The position numbers and the translations under genes are program-made. A model generated the notes under the pieces. That model had not been told where the DNA came from. It ran no database searches and worked only from the letters and a program-made list of their open reading frames with translations. Positions 1 through 8,031 of a stretch of DNA of 64,000 nucleotides are shown one piece after another. Position 1 is the stretch's first letter; every line of letters starts with the position of its first letter. Source of the stretch: Bacillus tianshenii (GTDB taxonomy: Bacteria > Bacillota > Bacilli > Bacillales > Bacillaceae_N); assembly GCA_020524525.2 (NCBI GenBank), contig CP129018.1:2856115-2920114 (forward strand), given 5' to 3'.

Positions 1-1219
1 CATAATCTGCTTTGCTTGCTTTGTGTGTAATCATCACAATTTCAGCAAGTTTTTCTTCTTCTTCAAATGGGAGCTGAAGAATTTTCTCAAAGCTGACATT
101 ATGATTTGAGAAGATAGATGTAATTTCTGAAAATACCCCTGCTTCATCCTTTACATGAATACGCAAGAAATATTTTGAGTAAATTTCATTGTCTTCTTTT
201 AGTTTTTTATCAAATTGAGGTGTAACAACACTGCTTCCATTCACACCTAAACGTTTGTTCTTCATCACTTCAACTAGGTCAGAGACAACTGCTGTTGCAG
301 TCGGCATCTTCCCAGCCCCAGGACCGTAGAACATCGTTTCACCAACTGCTTCACCGTAGACATAGACCGCATTGTATTCATCATTTACAGATGATAATGG
401 ATGCTCCTGCGGTAACAGTGTAGGCTCTACGCTTATTTCTACTTTATCACCACAACGGCTTGCAATACCGATAAGTTTCATTGTATAACCAAGATGCTTG
501 CTGTAGTCAAGATCTTCTTCTGTAATACCTGTAATTCCTTTAACAGATACATCTTCAAGATCAAGGTGCATTGAGAAGCCTAATGTGCCAAGGATCGCCA
601 TTTTGCGAGCTGCATCTAAACCTTCGACGTCTGAAGTTGGATCAGCTTCAGCATAACCTAAGTCTTTCGCTTCCTGCAGCACTTCATCATACGTACGGCC
701 TTCTTGTGTCATCTTCGTTAAAATGTAGTTCGTCGTTCCATTGACAATACCCATCATTTTCAAAATGCGGTCTGATGCCAATCCATCTACAAGGCCACGC
801 AAGATTGGAATACCACCTGCAACACTTGCTTCATAGAAGAGGTCACAGCCATTTTCCGATGCAGTAGCATGAAGCTCTGCTCCATAGACAGCCATTAAGT
901 CTTTATTTGCACTGACAACATGCTTTTTGTTTCGTAATGCTTTTAAAATGTATTCTCGTGTATGTTCAACCCCACCCATCACTTCAATTACAACATCAAT
1001 TTCTGGGTCTGCTAATACATCGTCAGGGTTTGTTGTTAGCTTTTCTTGTGGATAATCCATGTCACGCTTTTTATTCACGTCGCTGACGAGAATTTTCGTA
1101 ATTTCAACTGGACACCCAACTTGATGCATTAATTTATCTTGATGTTTCTCTACAATTTGGACAACACCGCTCCCAACTGTGCCAAGTCCGAGCAGTCCTA
1201 CTGAAATTTTCTCTGTCAT
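1..1219 (-). CDS. hom: Homoserine dehydrogenase (3' end beyond window)
   Basis: Reduces aspartate semialdehyde to homoserine with NAD(P)H, the branch point to threonine and methionine. About 406 codons are present; the last roughly 25-30 residues lie outside the window. An N-terminal Rossmann motif GLGTVG is visible near residues 10-15. It is followed by the catalytic-domain blocks SANKDLMA, EASVAGGIP and EADPTSDVEG, and the visible C-terminal end reads like an ACT domain (RIHVKDEAGVFSEI), which in this family binds the feedback inhibitor threonine. The ATG follows the purine-rich GGGGATGGGA. A strong sigma-A promoter lies 60 bases upstream. In Bacillus, thrC and thrB normally follow; that side is not visible here. 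Confidence 0.95.
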   Translation of the reverse strand, partial: MTEKISVGLLGLGTVGSGVVQIVEKHQDKLMHQVGCPVEITKILVSDVNKKRDMDYPQEKLTTNPDDVLADPEIDVVIEVMGGVEHTREYILKALRNKKHVVSANKDLMAVYGAELHATASENGCDLFYEASVAGGIPILRGLVDGLASDRILKMMGIVNGTTNYILTKMTQEGRTYDEVLQEAKDLGYAEADPTSDVEGLDAARKMAILGTLGFSMHLDLEDVSVKGITGITEEDLDYSKHLGYTMKLIGIASRCGDKVEISVEPTLLPQEHPLSSVNDEYNAVYVYGEAVGETMFYGPGAGKMPTATAVVSDLVEVMKNKRLGVNGSSVVTPQFDKKLKEDNEIYSKYFLRIHVKDEAGVFSEITSIFSNHNVSFEKILQLPFEEEEKLAEIVMITHKASKADY

Positions 1220-1279
1220 GGTTCCCATCCCCTTTTATTGTGTCTTCTTTAGAAGAACATTTGTATTCTGTTAAAGGAC

Positions 1280-1308
1280 ATTATAGTAATAAACTCCTTT
1301 TATGACAA
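1280..1308 (-). promoter_or_regulatory. Sigma-A promoter of hom
   Basis: On the minus strand, -35 TTGTCA (1303-1308) is followed by a 17-base spacer and a perfect -10 TATAAT (1280-1285). The start codon of hom lies about 60 bases downstream. No T-box or riboswitch is visible between promoter and gene. Confidence 0.75.
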
Positions 1309-1419
1309 GGGGTGAATTCCACGATTTTTCCTCTGAAAGCGTTCCCTTTATGTCTATTACAACTATTCTGTCTATAAAGATTTTTCAGAAAAATTTTAAG
1401 CTATTTCGGCAGGGATGTA

Positions 1420-1453
1420 AAGAACAATCGGCTGTTTCAATAAAAACAGCCGA
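1420..1453 (-). terminator. Terminator of the 2-hydroxyacid dehydrogenase gene
   Basis: Perfect 10-bp stem TCGGCTGTTT (1428-1437) / AAACAGCCGA (1444-1453) with a 6-base loop. On the minus strand it is followed by the U-rich tail TTGTTCTTT. It sits just after the stop codon at 1472. Confidence 0.8.
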
Positions 1454-1471
1454 AAATCGCTCTATTTTTCC

Positions 1472-2440
1472 TTATTCATTCACTGGTGTTTCGGCATTTT
1501 CACCATTTAACACACGGAAAATATTTTTCACTGCCAATAACATCATCGCTTTTCTCGTTTCAATACTTGCACTGCCTATATGAGGTAAGCAGATCGCATT
1601 TTCAAGAGACATAAGAGGGTGGTCACTTGAAATAGGCTCCTCTGTAAAAACATCCAAGCCAGCTCCCGCAATATCTCCCTCTTTCAATGCGTTATAGAGA
1701 GCATCCTCGTCAACAACAGGACCTCGAGAAGCATTCACAAACACAGCTGTTTTCTTCATCTTCTTGAAAGCTTCAGCATTGAGCATTCCTTTTGTTTCGG
1801 GTGTTAACGGCGTCATACAAACAACGAAATCACTCTGTTCAATTAATTCTTCAAATGAACAATATTGCGCGCCAAGCTCTCGTTCCGCTTCTTCTTTACG
1901 GGAACGGTTATGGTAAAGGATCTTCATATCAAAGCCTGTTGCTCGTTTTGCAACAGCCTGTCCAATTCGCCCCATTCCTACGATTCCTACTGTTTTATGA
2001 TGAATATCTTGTCCAGCAAGGAGCATCGGTGCCCAATTGTTCCATTTATCTTTACGAATATAGTCGTTCGCTTCAAGCAAACGTCGAGCTGCCGCCATCA
2101 TTAATAAAAACGTCAAATCAGCGGTTGTATCATTTAGGACATCTGGTGTATTTGTCACAATCACATTGCGCTTCGTTGCGGCCTCAACATCAATGTTATC
2201 GTATCCAACAGCTAAGTTGGATACAACTTTTAATTTCCCAGCCTTATCAAGCAGTTCTTCATCCACTTTATCTGATAGCATTGTTAGAAGCGCATCTGCC
2301 TTACTTGCCTCTTCTAACAATACCTCTCGTGGAACAGGCTCTTCTTCACTTTCCCACATGTGCACATCTGCTATGTCATTCAATGATTGAACTATTTCTT
2401 TGTCTATACGTCGAGTGATAAATACATATGGCTTCGTCAA
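1472..2440 (-). CDS. D-2-hydroxyacid dehydrogenase (glyoxylate/hydroxypyruvate reductase type)
   Basis: NAD(P)-dependent reduction of a 2-keto acid; the family includes glyoxylate and hydroxypyruvate reductases and phosphoglycerate dehydrogenase. The cofactor motif GMGRIG is near residues 155-160. The catalytic triad is visible: Arg in NASRGPVVDE (about 239), Glu in FTEEP (about 268) and His in LPHIGSAS (about 287). With 322 residues and no ACT or ASB domain, it is not a full SerA. I place the start at TTG 2440, eight bases after AAGGAG; the longer frame would start at a GTG overlapping that ribosome binding site. It is monocistronic with its own terminator. The exact substrate cannot be read from the sequence. 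Confidence 0.9.
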   Translation of the reverse strand: MTKPYVFITRRIDKEIVQSLNDIADVHMWESEEEPVPREVLLEEASKADALLTMLSDKVDEELLDKAGKLKVVSNLAVGYDNIDVEAATKRNVIVTNTPDVLNDTTADLTFLLMMAAARRLLEANDYIRKDKWNNWAPMLLAGQDIHHKTVGIVGMGRIGQAVAKRATGFDMKILYHNRSRKEEAERELGAQYCSFEELIEQSDFVVCMTPLTPETKGMLNAEAFKKMKKTAVFVNASRGPVVDEDALYNALKEGDIAGAGLDVFTEEPISSDHPLMSLENAICLPHIGSASIETRKAMMLLAVKNIFRVLNGENAETPVNE

Positions 2441-2517
2441 CTGCTTCACTCCTTGTGCAAAATCTTCGAGTCTGTACTTCTATCATAGCATATGAAGCCA
2501 AGGGAAAGGCCAATTGT

Positions 2518-3525
2518 TTACAACCATCCTAGTTCTGGAAGTTGCAATCGTTGGGCAGACAGTCCAATTCCCGTATAAAAATCTCCCAAAAACTGCTCAT
2601 ATTGTCCGCTATTTTCAATCATATGCTGTAACCTGCGTGTTAGCTGTTCCTTCTGACTCTCTGAACTTGATGTAAAAAATGACTCCACGCATTGAAAATA
2701 ATGAAGCGGAAAGATTAAGCGACCATATACCATTCGCCATGTAAATAAAGAGACACCGCCTCTTGCTTCATAATCAGTCAAAAAAGCATTCACAGCATTC
2801 ATGCAATTTGGATACCCTTCTTCCCAATATAGAGACCGAATCCATTCGGAGATATCTCTAGACGAATGATCATACAACCATTCTGACGGATGAATCGCAT
2901 CTCTTCCTTCCCCATTTACTGTAAAACGGTCCGTACAAAGTGTCCCTTCATATTGCTCGCCCCGTTTGTCCTCCCATTCATTATCTCCAATGTACTGAAT
3001 CGCATTTTCTGTTAAACCCATATAATATGGAAAGCTTTCAACAAACTTTTTTTCAAAAGTTGATAATGGTTGTTCGAATACACGCGAAAACCAATATTTT
3101 TCCATTTGTTCGAGCCGTGAAGCCCAAAGTTCCTTCCACTTCCCAAGGCGTGTTTGATGCTGTACTGGATATGGGTAGCTTCTTCCTTTCGTGTGACGCT
3201 CTCTCAAAGCACGCCCATATGAAGGCTTCACCCCTTGTTTCATACGACTATTTGTTTCCAACGATAACAGCATCATTGGTTGATTTTCCTCATTCACAAA
3301 AAGTTTTTGCTCAAAAGTTGGTACAATCTTGAACAAATTGGACTCCCCTTGCATATACATATAATCACTCAACATCTTCATTTCCATCACGACCTCTTCG
3401 TCTTCTCCGTGTAGTGTTGAAAAAGTAAAATGTTGATTACCCTGTTGAAAGACTGATCTTCCATTCTCAGCAAATTTACGCTCTGGTTGAAGACGATAAT
3501 GCTGAAGTAGTATTTTTTCATTCAT
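2518..3525 (-). CDS. yutH: YutH, spore coat-associated protein of the CotS kinase-like family
   Basis: 335 residues, close to B. subtilis YutH, which is reported as spore coat associated. The family has a protein kinase or aminoglycoside phosphotransferase-like fold (CotS, CotI, YutH). I recognise it by overall sequence and by its place next to pgpA and yutF. The C-terminal half carries a Trp/Tyr-rich region (MVYGRLIFPLHYF). A good AGGAGG precedes the ATG by nine bases. It is divergent from pgpA, so the 150-base gap at 3526-3678 should hold both promoters. Its biochemical activity is unknown, and I did not identify a full set of kinase catalytic residues. Confidence 0.88.
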   Translation of the reverse strand: MNEKILLQHYRLQPERKFAENGRSVFQQGNQHFTFSTLHGEDEEVVMEMKMLSDYMYMQGESNLFKIVPTFEQKLFVNEENQPMMLLSLETNSRMKQGVKPSYGRALRERHTKGRSYPYPVQHQTRLGKWKELWASRLEQMEKYWFSRVFEQPLSTFEKKFVESFPYYMGLTENAIQYIGDNEWEDKRGEQYEGTLCTDRFTVNGEGRDAIHPSEWLYDHSSRDISEWIRSLYWEEGYPNCMNAVNAFLTDYEARGGVSLFTWRMVYGRLIFPLHYFQCVESFFTSSSESQKEQLTRRLQHMIENSGQYEQFLGDFYTGIGLSAQRLQLPELGWL

Positions 3526-3678
3526 CTCTACATTCCTCCTGCCATTCCATCTATTTACTTCATGTGTATTCAGACTTTTTCATAGATATGGCAGAATGTT
3601 CTCTCGTTCACTCAGAAACAATAGGTATAGGTATCTTTGCTCGATTAAGAAAAAACCTTCATGAGGTAGGTGACGTGC

Positions 3679-4182
3679 ATGTCAAAAGAAAAACAATTAG
3701 ATGCTGTGGGGCAGAAAGCGTTAGAATGGATGGAAATGCGCGGTGTGACCATCCAAGACTTAGCTGACCTTGTGTACTACCTTCAAGAAAAATATCATCC
3801 CGACTTATCAATGGAAGATTGCATTCATAACGTGACCCGTGTACTCGCGAAGCGTGAAGTTCACAATGCCATATTAACAGGCATTCAGCTTGACCTTTTA
3901 GCTGAAAAAGGTGGACAGCTAGAAGAACCATTACAAAGCATCCTTATAAAAGACGAGGGCTTGTATGGCATTGATGAAATCATTGCTTTATCAATCGTTA
4001 ATGTTTATGGCTCCATTGGATTTACAAATTACGGCTATATCGATAAGCAAAAGCCTGGCATTCTACAAAGACTGAATGACAAGTCAACAGGGCAATGTCA
4101 TACATTTTTAGATGATATTGTAGGAGCAATCGCTGCTGCAGCTTCAAGCCGGCTTGCCCACCGTGCTGCACATACAGAATAA
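3679..4182 (+). CDS. pgpA: Phosphatidylglycerophosphatase A family protein (YutG)
   Basis: Likely removes phosphate from phosphatidylglycerophosphate to give phosphatidylglycerol. 167 residues. The conserved C-terminal block FLDDIVGAIAAAA and the central block IIALSIVNVYGSIGFTNYGYIDK fit the PgpA/YutG family. Unlike E. coli PgpA, the Gram-positive YutG type is mostly soluble, and no long membrane segment is obvious here. The ATG at 3679 lies about ten bases after GAGGT; an in-frame GTG at 3670 would be too close to that site. It converges on yutF and shares a bidirectional terminator with it. Confidence 0.85.
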   Translation: MSKEKQLDAVGQKALEWMEMRGVTIQDLADLVYYLQEKYHPDLSMEDCIHNVTRVLAKREVHNAILTGIQLDLLAEKGGQLEEPLQSILIKDEGLYGIDEIIALSIVNVYGSIGFTNYGYIDKQKPGILQRLNDKSTGQCHTFLDDIVGAIAAAASSRLAHRAAHTE

Positions 4183-4185
4183 GAT

Positions 4186-4214
4186 AAGCCGAAGGGCAAA
4201 GGTCCCTTCGGCTT
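4186..4214. terminator. Bidirectional terminator between pgpA and yutF
   Basis: Perfect 11-bp stem AAGCCGAAGGG (4186-4196) / CCCTTCGGCTT (4204-4214) with a 7-base loop. It lies between the two convergent stop codons and overlaps the yutF stop. On the plus strand it is followed by a T-rich stretch. Confidence 0.85.
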
Positions 4215-4983
4215 ACATTTTTTCAATCCACTCCAATAATGAATCACCTGTATATGTCGGCTGTACTTCATACGTAATCAGCATTTCCTTAGATGTTACA
4301 CCTGTATGGACAAGCAATGTATCCAACCCAGCGTTCATCCCAGCTTGAATATCTGTATCGTAGTTATCTCCCACCATTAATGTATCTTCCTTACTTGTGC
4401 CAAGCTTCTTCAACGCTTGCTTCATAATAATTGGCTCAGGCTTACCGATAAAGGTTGGGTTTGTTTGGGTTGATACTGTAATAACAGAAGTTAATGAGCC
4501 ATTCCCTGGCAGAAATCCGCGTTCAGTCGGAATCGCAATATCGCTGTTCGTTGAAATGAAGGTTGCTCCAGCACGCACGCCAAGGCATGCTTTTGCGAGC
4601 TTTTCATAATTAATATCACGGTCAATTCCGACTACAACATAATCAGGCTGCTCTTCTACAAGCTTTATCCCATTACTTTTTAACGCGTACTCTAAACCTT
4701 CTTCACCAATGAAGTATGCCGATGCCCCTGGCTTTTGTTCTGCGATATAGCTTGCAGTTGCCATACTTGTCGTGAAAATTTGCTCAGGTTCAGCAGGGAT
4801 ATCAAAAGATACTAACTTCTCAGCCACTTGCTCAGGCTTACGAGAAGAATTGTTAGTTACAAATAAATGCGGTAACCCACGCTCGCGAAGAGCTTTCACA
4901 AAATCAGAAGCAGCCTCAATCCGCTCGGTGCCGCGATACATCGTCCCATCTAAATCAATTAAATAGCCTTTATATTTTTTCAT
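4213..4983 (-). CDS. yutF: YutF, HAD-superfamily phosphatase (NagD/p-nitrophenyl phosphatase type)
   Basis: HAD hydrolase of 256 residues. Motif I is DLDGT (10-14), with the nucleophile and general acid aspartates; motif II is FVTNNSSR near residue 45; the C-terminal metal motif is GDNYDTDI near residue 205. The C2-type cap between motifs II and III is typical of NagD-like enzymes acting on sugar phosphates, nucleotides or p-nitrophenyl phosphate. The physiological substrate is not known. The ATG follows GGGGAG by eight bases. It sits between pgpA and the SufR-like regulator, as in related Bacillus genomes. Confidence 0.92.
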   Translation of the reverse strand: MKKYKGYLIDLDGTMYRGTERIEAASDFVKALRERGLPHLFVTNNSSRKPEQVAEKLVSFDIPAEPEQIFTTSMATASYIAEQKPGASAYFIGEEGLEYALKSNGIKLVEEQPDYVVVGIDRDINYEKLAKACLGVRAGATFISTNSDIAIPTERGFLPGNGSLTSVITVSTQTNPTFIGKPEPIIMKQALKKLGTSKEDTLMVGDNYDTDIQAGMNAGLDTLLVHTGVTSKEMLITYEVQPTYTGDSLLEWIEKM

Positions 4984-5061
4984 AAATCATACTCCCCTCT
5001 AAAACATTCAACATTAGTTTATCCTCAAGATGTCTGTGAAACAAATATTTAAAACTTGGTC

Positions 5062-5092
5062 AAAAATAAAACGCGCTCCAATGAGGAACGCG
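5062..5092 (-). terminator. Terminator of the SufR-like regulator gene
   Basis: 8-bp stem CGCGCTCC (5072-5079) / GGAACGCG (5085-5092), one wobble pair, 5-base loop. On the minus strand it is followed by TTTTATTTTTG. It lies ten bases after the stop codon at 5103. Confidence 0.85.
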
Positions 5093-5102
5093 CAGCAAGC
5101 CG

Positions 5103-5741
5103 TTATGCATCTTTTCGAATAATATAATCACAAACATCGTCCCCGCTTCCCATACAAGCACTGCGGGTAACCTTATCAGTATCAAGTAAATCTCGAAATA
5201 AATTTAATTCACATTGGCATGCATTCTTATATTTGTCAGCCACTTGTGCAATTGGACAATTATGTTCAATAAAACGATAAGTATGCTCATCCTCTTGCTT
5301 TACTTCCGGCATATATCCGTTCGCAGCTTGAATGTCTGCAAGCTTTTCCAGCTTTTCTTTAAATGATTTTCCTTCAAGCTTGCTCTTATAACTTTCCTGA
5401 AGCCGTTTTTGCCGTCTTTGGAAGAGCTCTAGTAGCATTTGTTCGCCGCCGATCTCTTCAATATCTTCTAAGAGGTCAAGCATTAAGGCGCGATAATTAC
5501 GCGGGAAGAGCTCTTCACCACTTTCTGTAAGGGAATAAACTTTTGTCGGCCTCCCCATCGCTTGCCTTACAAGTGACGCTTTTACAAATTCATCTCGCTC
5601 TAATGTATTCAAATGACGACGCACAGCCATCTCAGTAATTTGTAAACGCTGAGCCATTTCAGTAACGGTTAATCGTTTTTCTATTTTTAACATTTCAAGT
5701 AATTGTTCACGTGTAGAAGAGGGGACTTTTCTCATTATCAT
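5103..5741 (-). CDS. SufR-like winged-helix regulator with C-terminal cysteine cluster
   Basis: Transcriptional regulator of 212 residues. The N-terminal winged helix (about 10-75) has a recognition helix in ITEMAVRRHLNTLE and a wing in MGRPTKVYSLTESG. A helical linker follows, then a C-terminal cysteine cluster: Cys162, Cys175, Cys177, Cys196 and Cys204. The spacing C-x12-C-x-C matches my memory of SufR, the Fe-S cluster-binding repressor of suf genes, so Fe-S binding is likely. The start at 5741 is set by AGAGG six bases upstream; ATG or GTG codons at 5747, 5744 and 5735 are alternatives. It is monocistronic. The suf operon is about 22 kb away in this window, and control of it is an inference. 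Confidence 0.82.
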   Translation of the reverse strand: MIMRKVPSSTREQLLEMLKIEKRLTVTEMAQRLQITEMAVRRHLNTLERDEFVKASLVRQAMGRPTKVYSLTESGEELFPRNYRALMLDLLEDIEEIGGEQMLLELFQRRQKRLQESYKSKLEGKSFKEKLEKLADIQAANGYMPEVKQEDEHTYRFIEHNCPIAQVADKYKNACQCELNLFRDLLDTDKVTRSACMGSGDDVCDYIIRKDA

Positions 5742-5803
5742 CACCATCCTCTTCCTATTATAGCACGGGTTTAACATATTTCTAAATTAAAAAGTATCAA
5801 AAG

Positions 5804-6241
5804 TTACGCTTTAAATGCTGAAACAGGGCCAAGCTCTTCCTCTAAGTAGCGACGTACTTTCGTTGCAAATTCAGGAAGGATGGATGCATGCTGCTTAAAT
5901 ACTTGTCCAACCTCTTCATGAACGATTGTTAAGTAATTTTGAACAAGTGATTTACGGAAAGCAATAAACTCTTTTAAAACCTTTTCATCTTCATCATTAA
6001 TGACTTTTTCATCAAGAAGAATGTCAATTACATCATCATAACTGCCTGGGTCCCTCATAATAAACCCGTCGATCATCGCGTTCCCTACATCGATGACTGC
6101 TTCGATTGCCATATGTGCTGCACGCTCTAATGCCATTTGCTCTGTTACCGTTTCGAACGATTCTTGCTCATTCAACCACTCGGCCAGCTTTTCTAAATAC
6201 ACTAATGTTTCTTCGATTTTACCACGATCAACAAAATACAT
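5804..6241 (-). CDS. yutE: YutE, DUF86/HepT-like HEPN domain protein
   Basis: 145-residue helical protein of the DUF86 (HepT-like) HEPN family, matching Bacillus YutE. HepT toxins carry an R-x4-6-H catalytic motif within RNxLVHxY. Here the block reads FRKSLVQNY (about 95-103), so Arg96 and Tyr103 are kept but the histidine is Gln101. No nucleotidyltransferase (MntA) partner gene is adjacent. It is therefore probably not an active RNase toxin; its function is unknown. The ATG at 6241 is eight bases after AAAGGAG; an upstream GTG at 6247 is too close to that site. It is divergent from glpX. Confidence 0.88.
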   Translation of the reverse strand: MYFVDRGKIEETLVYLEKLAEWLNEQESFETVTEQMALERAAHMAIEAVIDVGNAMIDGFIMRDPGSYDDVIDILLDEKVINDEDEKVLKEFIAFRKSLVQNYLTIVHEEVGQVFKQHASILPEFATKVRRYLEEELGPVSAFKA

Positions 6242-6260
6242 ATTCACAGCTCCTTTATTA

Positions 6261-6370
6261 ATGGAAACGTTTTATTTTTTAAATAAGTCTGTCCTTATTT
6301 TAGCATATTCGATAAATGCATTAGCAATAAAGACAAAATACGTTAATCTGATGGAAAGCTTTTATTTTTT
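6261..6370. repeat. 20-bp near-identical direct repeat pair between yutE and glpX
   Basis: ATGGAAACGTTTTATTTTTT (6261-6280) and ATGGAAAGCTTTTATTTTTT (6351-6370) are exactly 90 bases apart. They differ only in the central CG versus GC, and each is palindromic at its core (AAACGTTT, AAAGCTTT). One copy lies 20 bases upstream of the yutE start, the other about 55 bases upstream of glpX. They could be binding sites for a shared regulator. The first resembles a degenerate cre site, but the final CA is lacking. Confidence 0.5.
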
Positions 6371-6424
6371 TCGCTTGCTTTGCTATGATATAAGAGGAAT
6401 TATTTCGTACTGGAGGAGAAAACT

Positions 6425-7396
6425 TTGGATCGTGAATTAGCACTTGAACTGGTCAGGGTAACAGAAGCAGCAGCTATCGCATCAGCACAATGGCTCGGCC
6501 GCGGAAAGAAAAATGAAGCAGATGACGCAGCAACAACGGCAATGCGTCAAATGTTTGATTCTGTGAATATGGACGGAATCGTTGTAATCGGTGAAGGGGA
6601 ACTAGATGAAGCACCGATGCTTTATATAGGTGAAGAGCTTGGTACTAAGAATGGACCTGCTGTTGATATTGCAGTAGACCCGCTAGAAGGAACAAATATT
6701 GTAGCAAAAGGGCATCAAAATGCATTAGCTGTTATAGCAATTGCTGATAAGGGCACCTTGCTTCATGCCCCAGATATGTATATGCAAAAAATTGCTGTCG
6801 GCAAAAATGCTGCAGGTAAAATTTCGCTTGATGACCCAATTGAGAAGACAATTGATATCGTTGCAGAAGCAAACAATAAGCGTGTTCACGACTGCACGGT
6901 TATTATCCAAGAACGCGAACGTCACGCTGAAATTATTGAGCGGGTTCGTGCTAAAGGTGCTCGGGTAAAGTTATTTGGGGACGGAGATGTTGGTGCATCC
7001 ATTGCAACTGCTCTCCCACAAACAGGTGTCGATTTATTTGTCGGAATCGGCGGTGCACCAGAAGGCGTTATTTCTGCAGCAGCTATTAAAGCATTACGCG
7101 GTGACATGCAAGCTCGTCTTGTACCATACTCAGATGAAGAAATGGAACGTTGCATCTCAATGGGATTGAAAGACCCGCGTCAACTCCTTACGTTAAATGA
7201 CCTAGTAAAAGGGGATGACGCAATTTTCGCTGCAACTGGCGTATCTGAAGGTGAATTAGTTGATGGTGTTCGTTTCTTAGGTGGAGACTTAGCTGAAACT
7301 GACTCAATTGTTATGCGTGCAAAAACAGGTACTGTCCGTTACATCAAAGCACATCATCATTTAAACAACAAGCCGCACCTTCGTTCTGAAGACTAA
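6425..7396 (+). CDS. glpX: Fructose-1,6-bisphosphatase class II
   Basis: Hydrolyses fructose 1,6-bisphosphate to fructose 6-phosphate in gluconeogenesis. 323 residues, normal for GlpX. It carries the Li-sensitive phosphatase metal motifs [10 protein letters not shown] (about 56-65) and DPLEGT (85-90), plus the block [14 protein letters not shown] (about 207-220). The start is TTG at 6425, six bases after GGAGGAG; no better start exists nearby. A small DUF3055 gene follows 24 bases downstream and is probably cotranscribed. The cggR-gapA-pgk-tpiA-gpmI-eno cluster lies about 40 kb away in the same window. Confidence 0.95.
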   Translation: MDRELALELVRVTEAAAIASAQWLGRGKKNEADDAATTAMRQMFDSVNMDGIVVIGEGELDEAPMLYIGEELGTKNGPAVDIAVDPLEGTNIVAKGHQNALAVIAIADKGTLLHAPDMYMQKIAVGKNAAGKISLDDPIEKTIDIVAEANNKRVHDCTVIIQERERHAEIIERVRAKGARVKLFGDGDVGASIATALPQTGVDLFVGIGGAPEGVISAAAIKALRGDMQARLVPYSDEEMERCISMGLKDPRQLLTLNDLVKGDDAIFAATGVSEGELVDGVRFLGGDLAETDSIVMRAKTGTVRYIKAHHHLNNKPHLRSED

Positions 7397-7420
7397 ATTC
7401 TAATATCTAGGAGGCTCTAT

Positions 7421-7690
7421 ATGACTGAACGTTTTTTCTTATATGATGAAAGAGAAAACACTGAAACACGCTTCATTAGCTTTATGGGAGAAAGCCACCG
7501 ATTTGATTTAGCCATTATCAAGACAAACCGTTATTATGGCAAGCAGCTTGTGCTTGATATTCAAAGCGGCCGATTTGCCATTATTGGTTCTGATGATGTG
7601 AATGAGGAAGGCTACTTAGAACATGCCTACAACTTAAATGAAGAAGATGCCGAAGAACTTCGTGAATTTTTGCGGGAAATTACGGCATAA
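7421..7690 (+). CDS. DUF3055 domain protein
   Basis: 89-residue acidic cytosolic protein recognised as the DUF3055 family of Bacillaceae (core RFDLAIIKTNRYYGKQLVLDIQSGRFAIIG). No function is known and no catalytic motif is visible. The ATG follows GGAGGCTCTAT with normal spacing. It starts 24 bases after glpX, so an operon is likely. The gene is followed within a few bases by a hairpin whose right arm is the ribosome binding site of the next gene. Confidence 0.88.
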   Translation: MTERFFLYDERENTETRFISFMGESHRFDLAIIKTNRYYGKQLVLDIQSGRFAIIGSDDVNEEGYLEHAYNLNEEDAEELREFLREITA

Positions 7691-7693
7691 TGA

Positions 7694-7736
7694 AAAGCAC
7701 CTCCACCGGCTACACTAAACGGTAAGGAGGTGCTTT
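7694..7736 (+). promoter_or_regulatory. Hairpin covering the ribosome binding site of the 7741 gene
   Basis: Perfect 11-bp stem AAAGCACCTCC (7694-7704) / GGAGGTGCTTT (7726-7736), extended inward by ACCG (7705-7708) / CGGT (7720-7723) after a 2-base bulge. The right arm contains GGAGGTG, the ribosome binding site of the ORF at 7741. There is no T-run (CTTAATG follows), so this is not a classical terminator. In read-through transcripts it should hide the ribosome binding site. Confidence 0.6.
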
Positions 7737-7740
7737 CTTA

Positions 7741-8025
7741 ATGGATAAAGAGCATGATCAATATACTGACTTCTCAAATGTTGAAACACAGCGAAATTTC
7801 CTTATTCCTGAAACATTACCTGAAGGGCCGTATGGTTCTCCACGAAATAAGAATACACCGGTCTATAATAAAAGCACACCTTGGCAGGAAGGGCAGCGCT
7901 ACTATAGTGCTTTTAACTATGAATTTAAATCCCTTCACCAAAACCTCCCTCGCCTTGATCCAGGGTCTCACCCTACACATGATGATCCTGAGAAAAACGA
8001 AGAGCTGCCATATACAAGCAAATAA
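7741..8025 (+). CDS. Small hydrophilic protein of unknown function
   Basis: 94 residues, hydrophilic, rich in Pro, Asn, Tyr and charged residues (LPEGPYGSPRNKNTPVY, STPWQEGQRYYSAFNYEF). It has no membrane segment or signal peptide. I do not recognise the family securely; similar short 'cytosolic proteins' occur in Bacillaceae. The ATG is about ten bases after AAGGAGG. That site lies in the right arm of a strong hairpin, so translation may be controlled. A good terminator follows, and the converging gene is yutD. The composition might suit a forespore or coat-matrix protein, but that is speculation. Confidence 0.75.
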   Translation: MDKEHDQYTDFSNVETQRNFLIPETLPEGPYGSPRNKNTPVYNKSTPWQEGQRYYSAFNYEFKSLHQNLPRLDPGSHPTHDDPEKNEELPYTSK

Positions 8026-8031
8026 CTTCGT

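Noticed and set aside
1792-2418. Long open frame on the plus strand inside the D-2-hydroxyacid dehydrogenase gene
   Set aside because: Antisense to a gene with intact motifs; no family resemblance and no ribosome binding site.
5804-6241. Toxin-antitoxin pair (HepT/MntA)
   Set aside because: No MntA partner is adjacent and the catalytic histidine is replaced by glutamine.
6261-6274. cre site upstream of glpX
   Set aside because: TGGAAACGTTTTAT lacks the closing CA of the consensus; kept only as one copy of a repeat.
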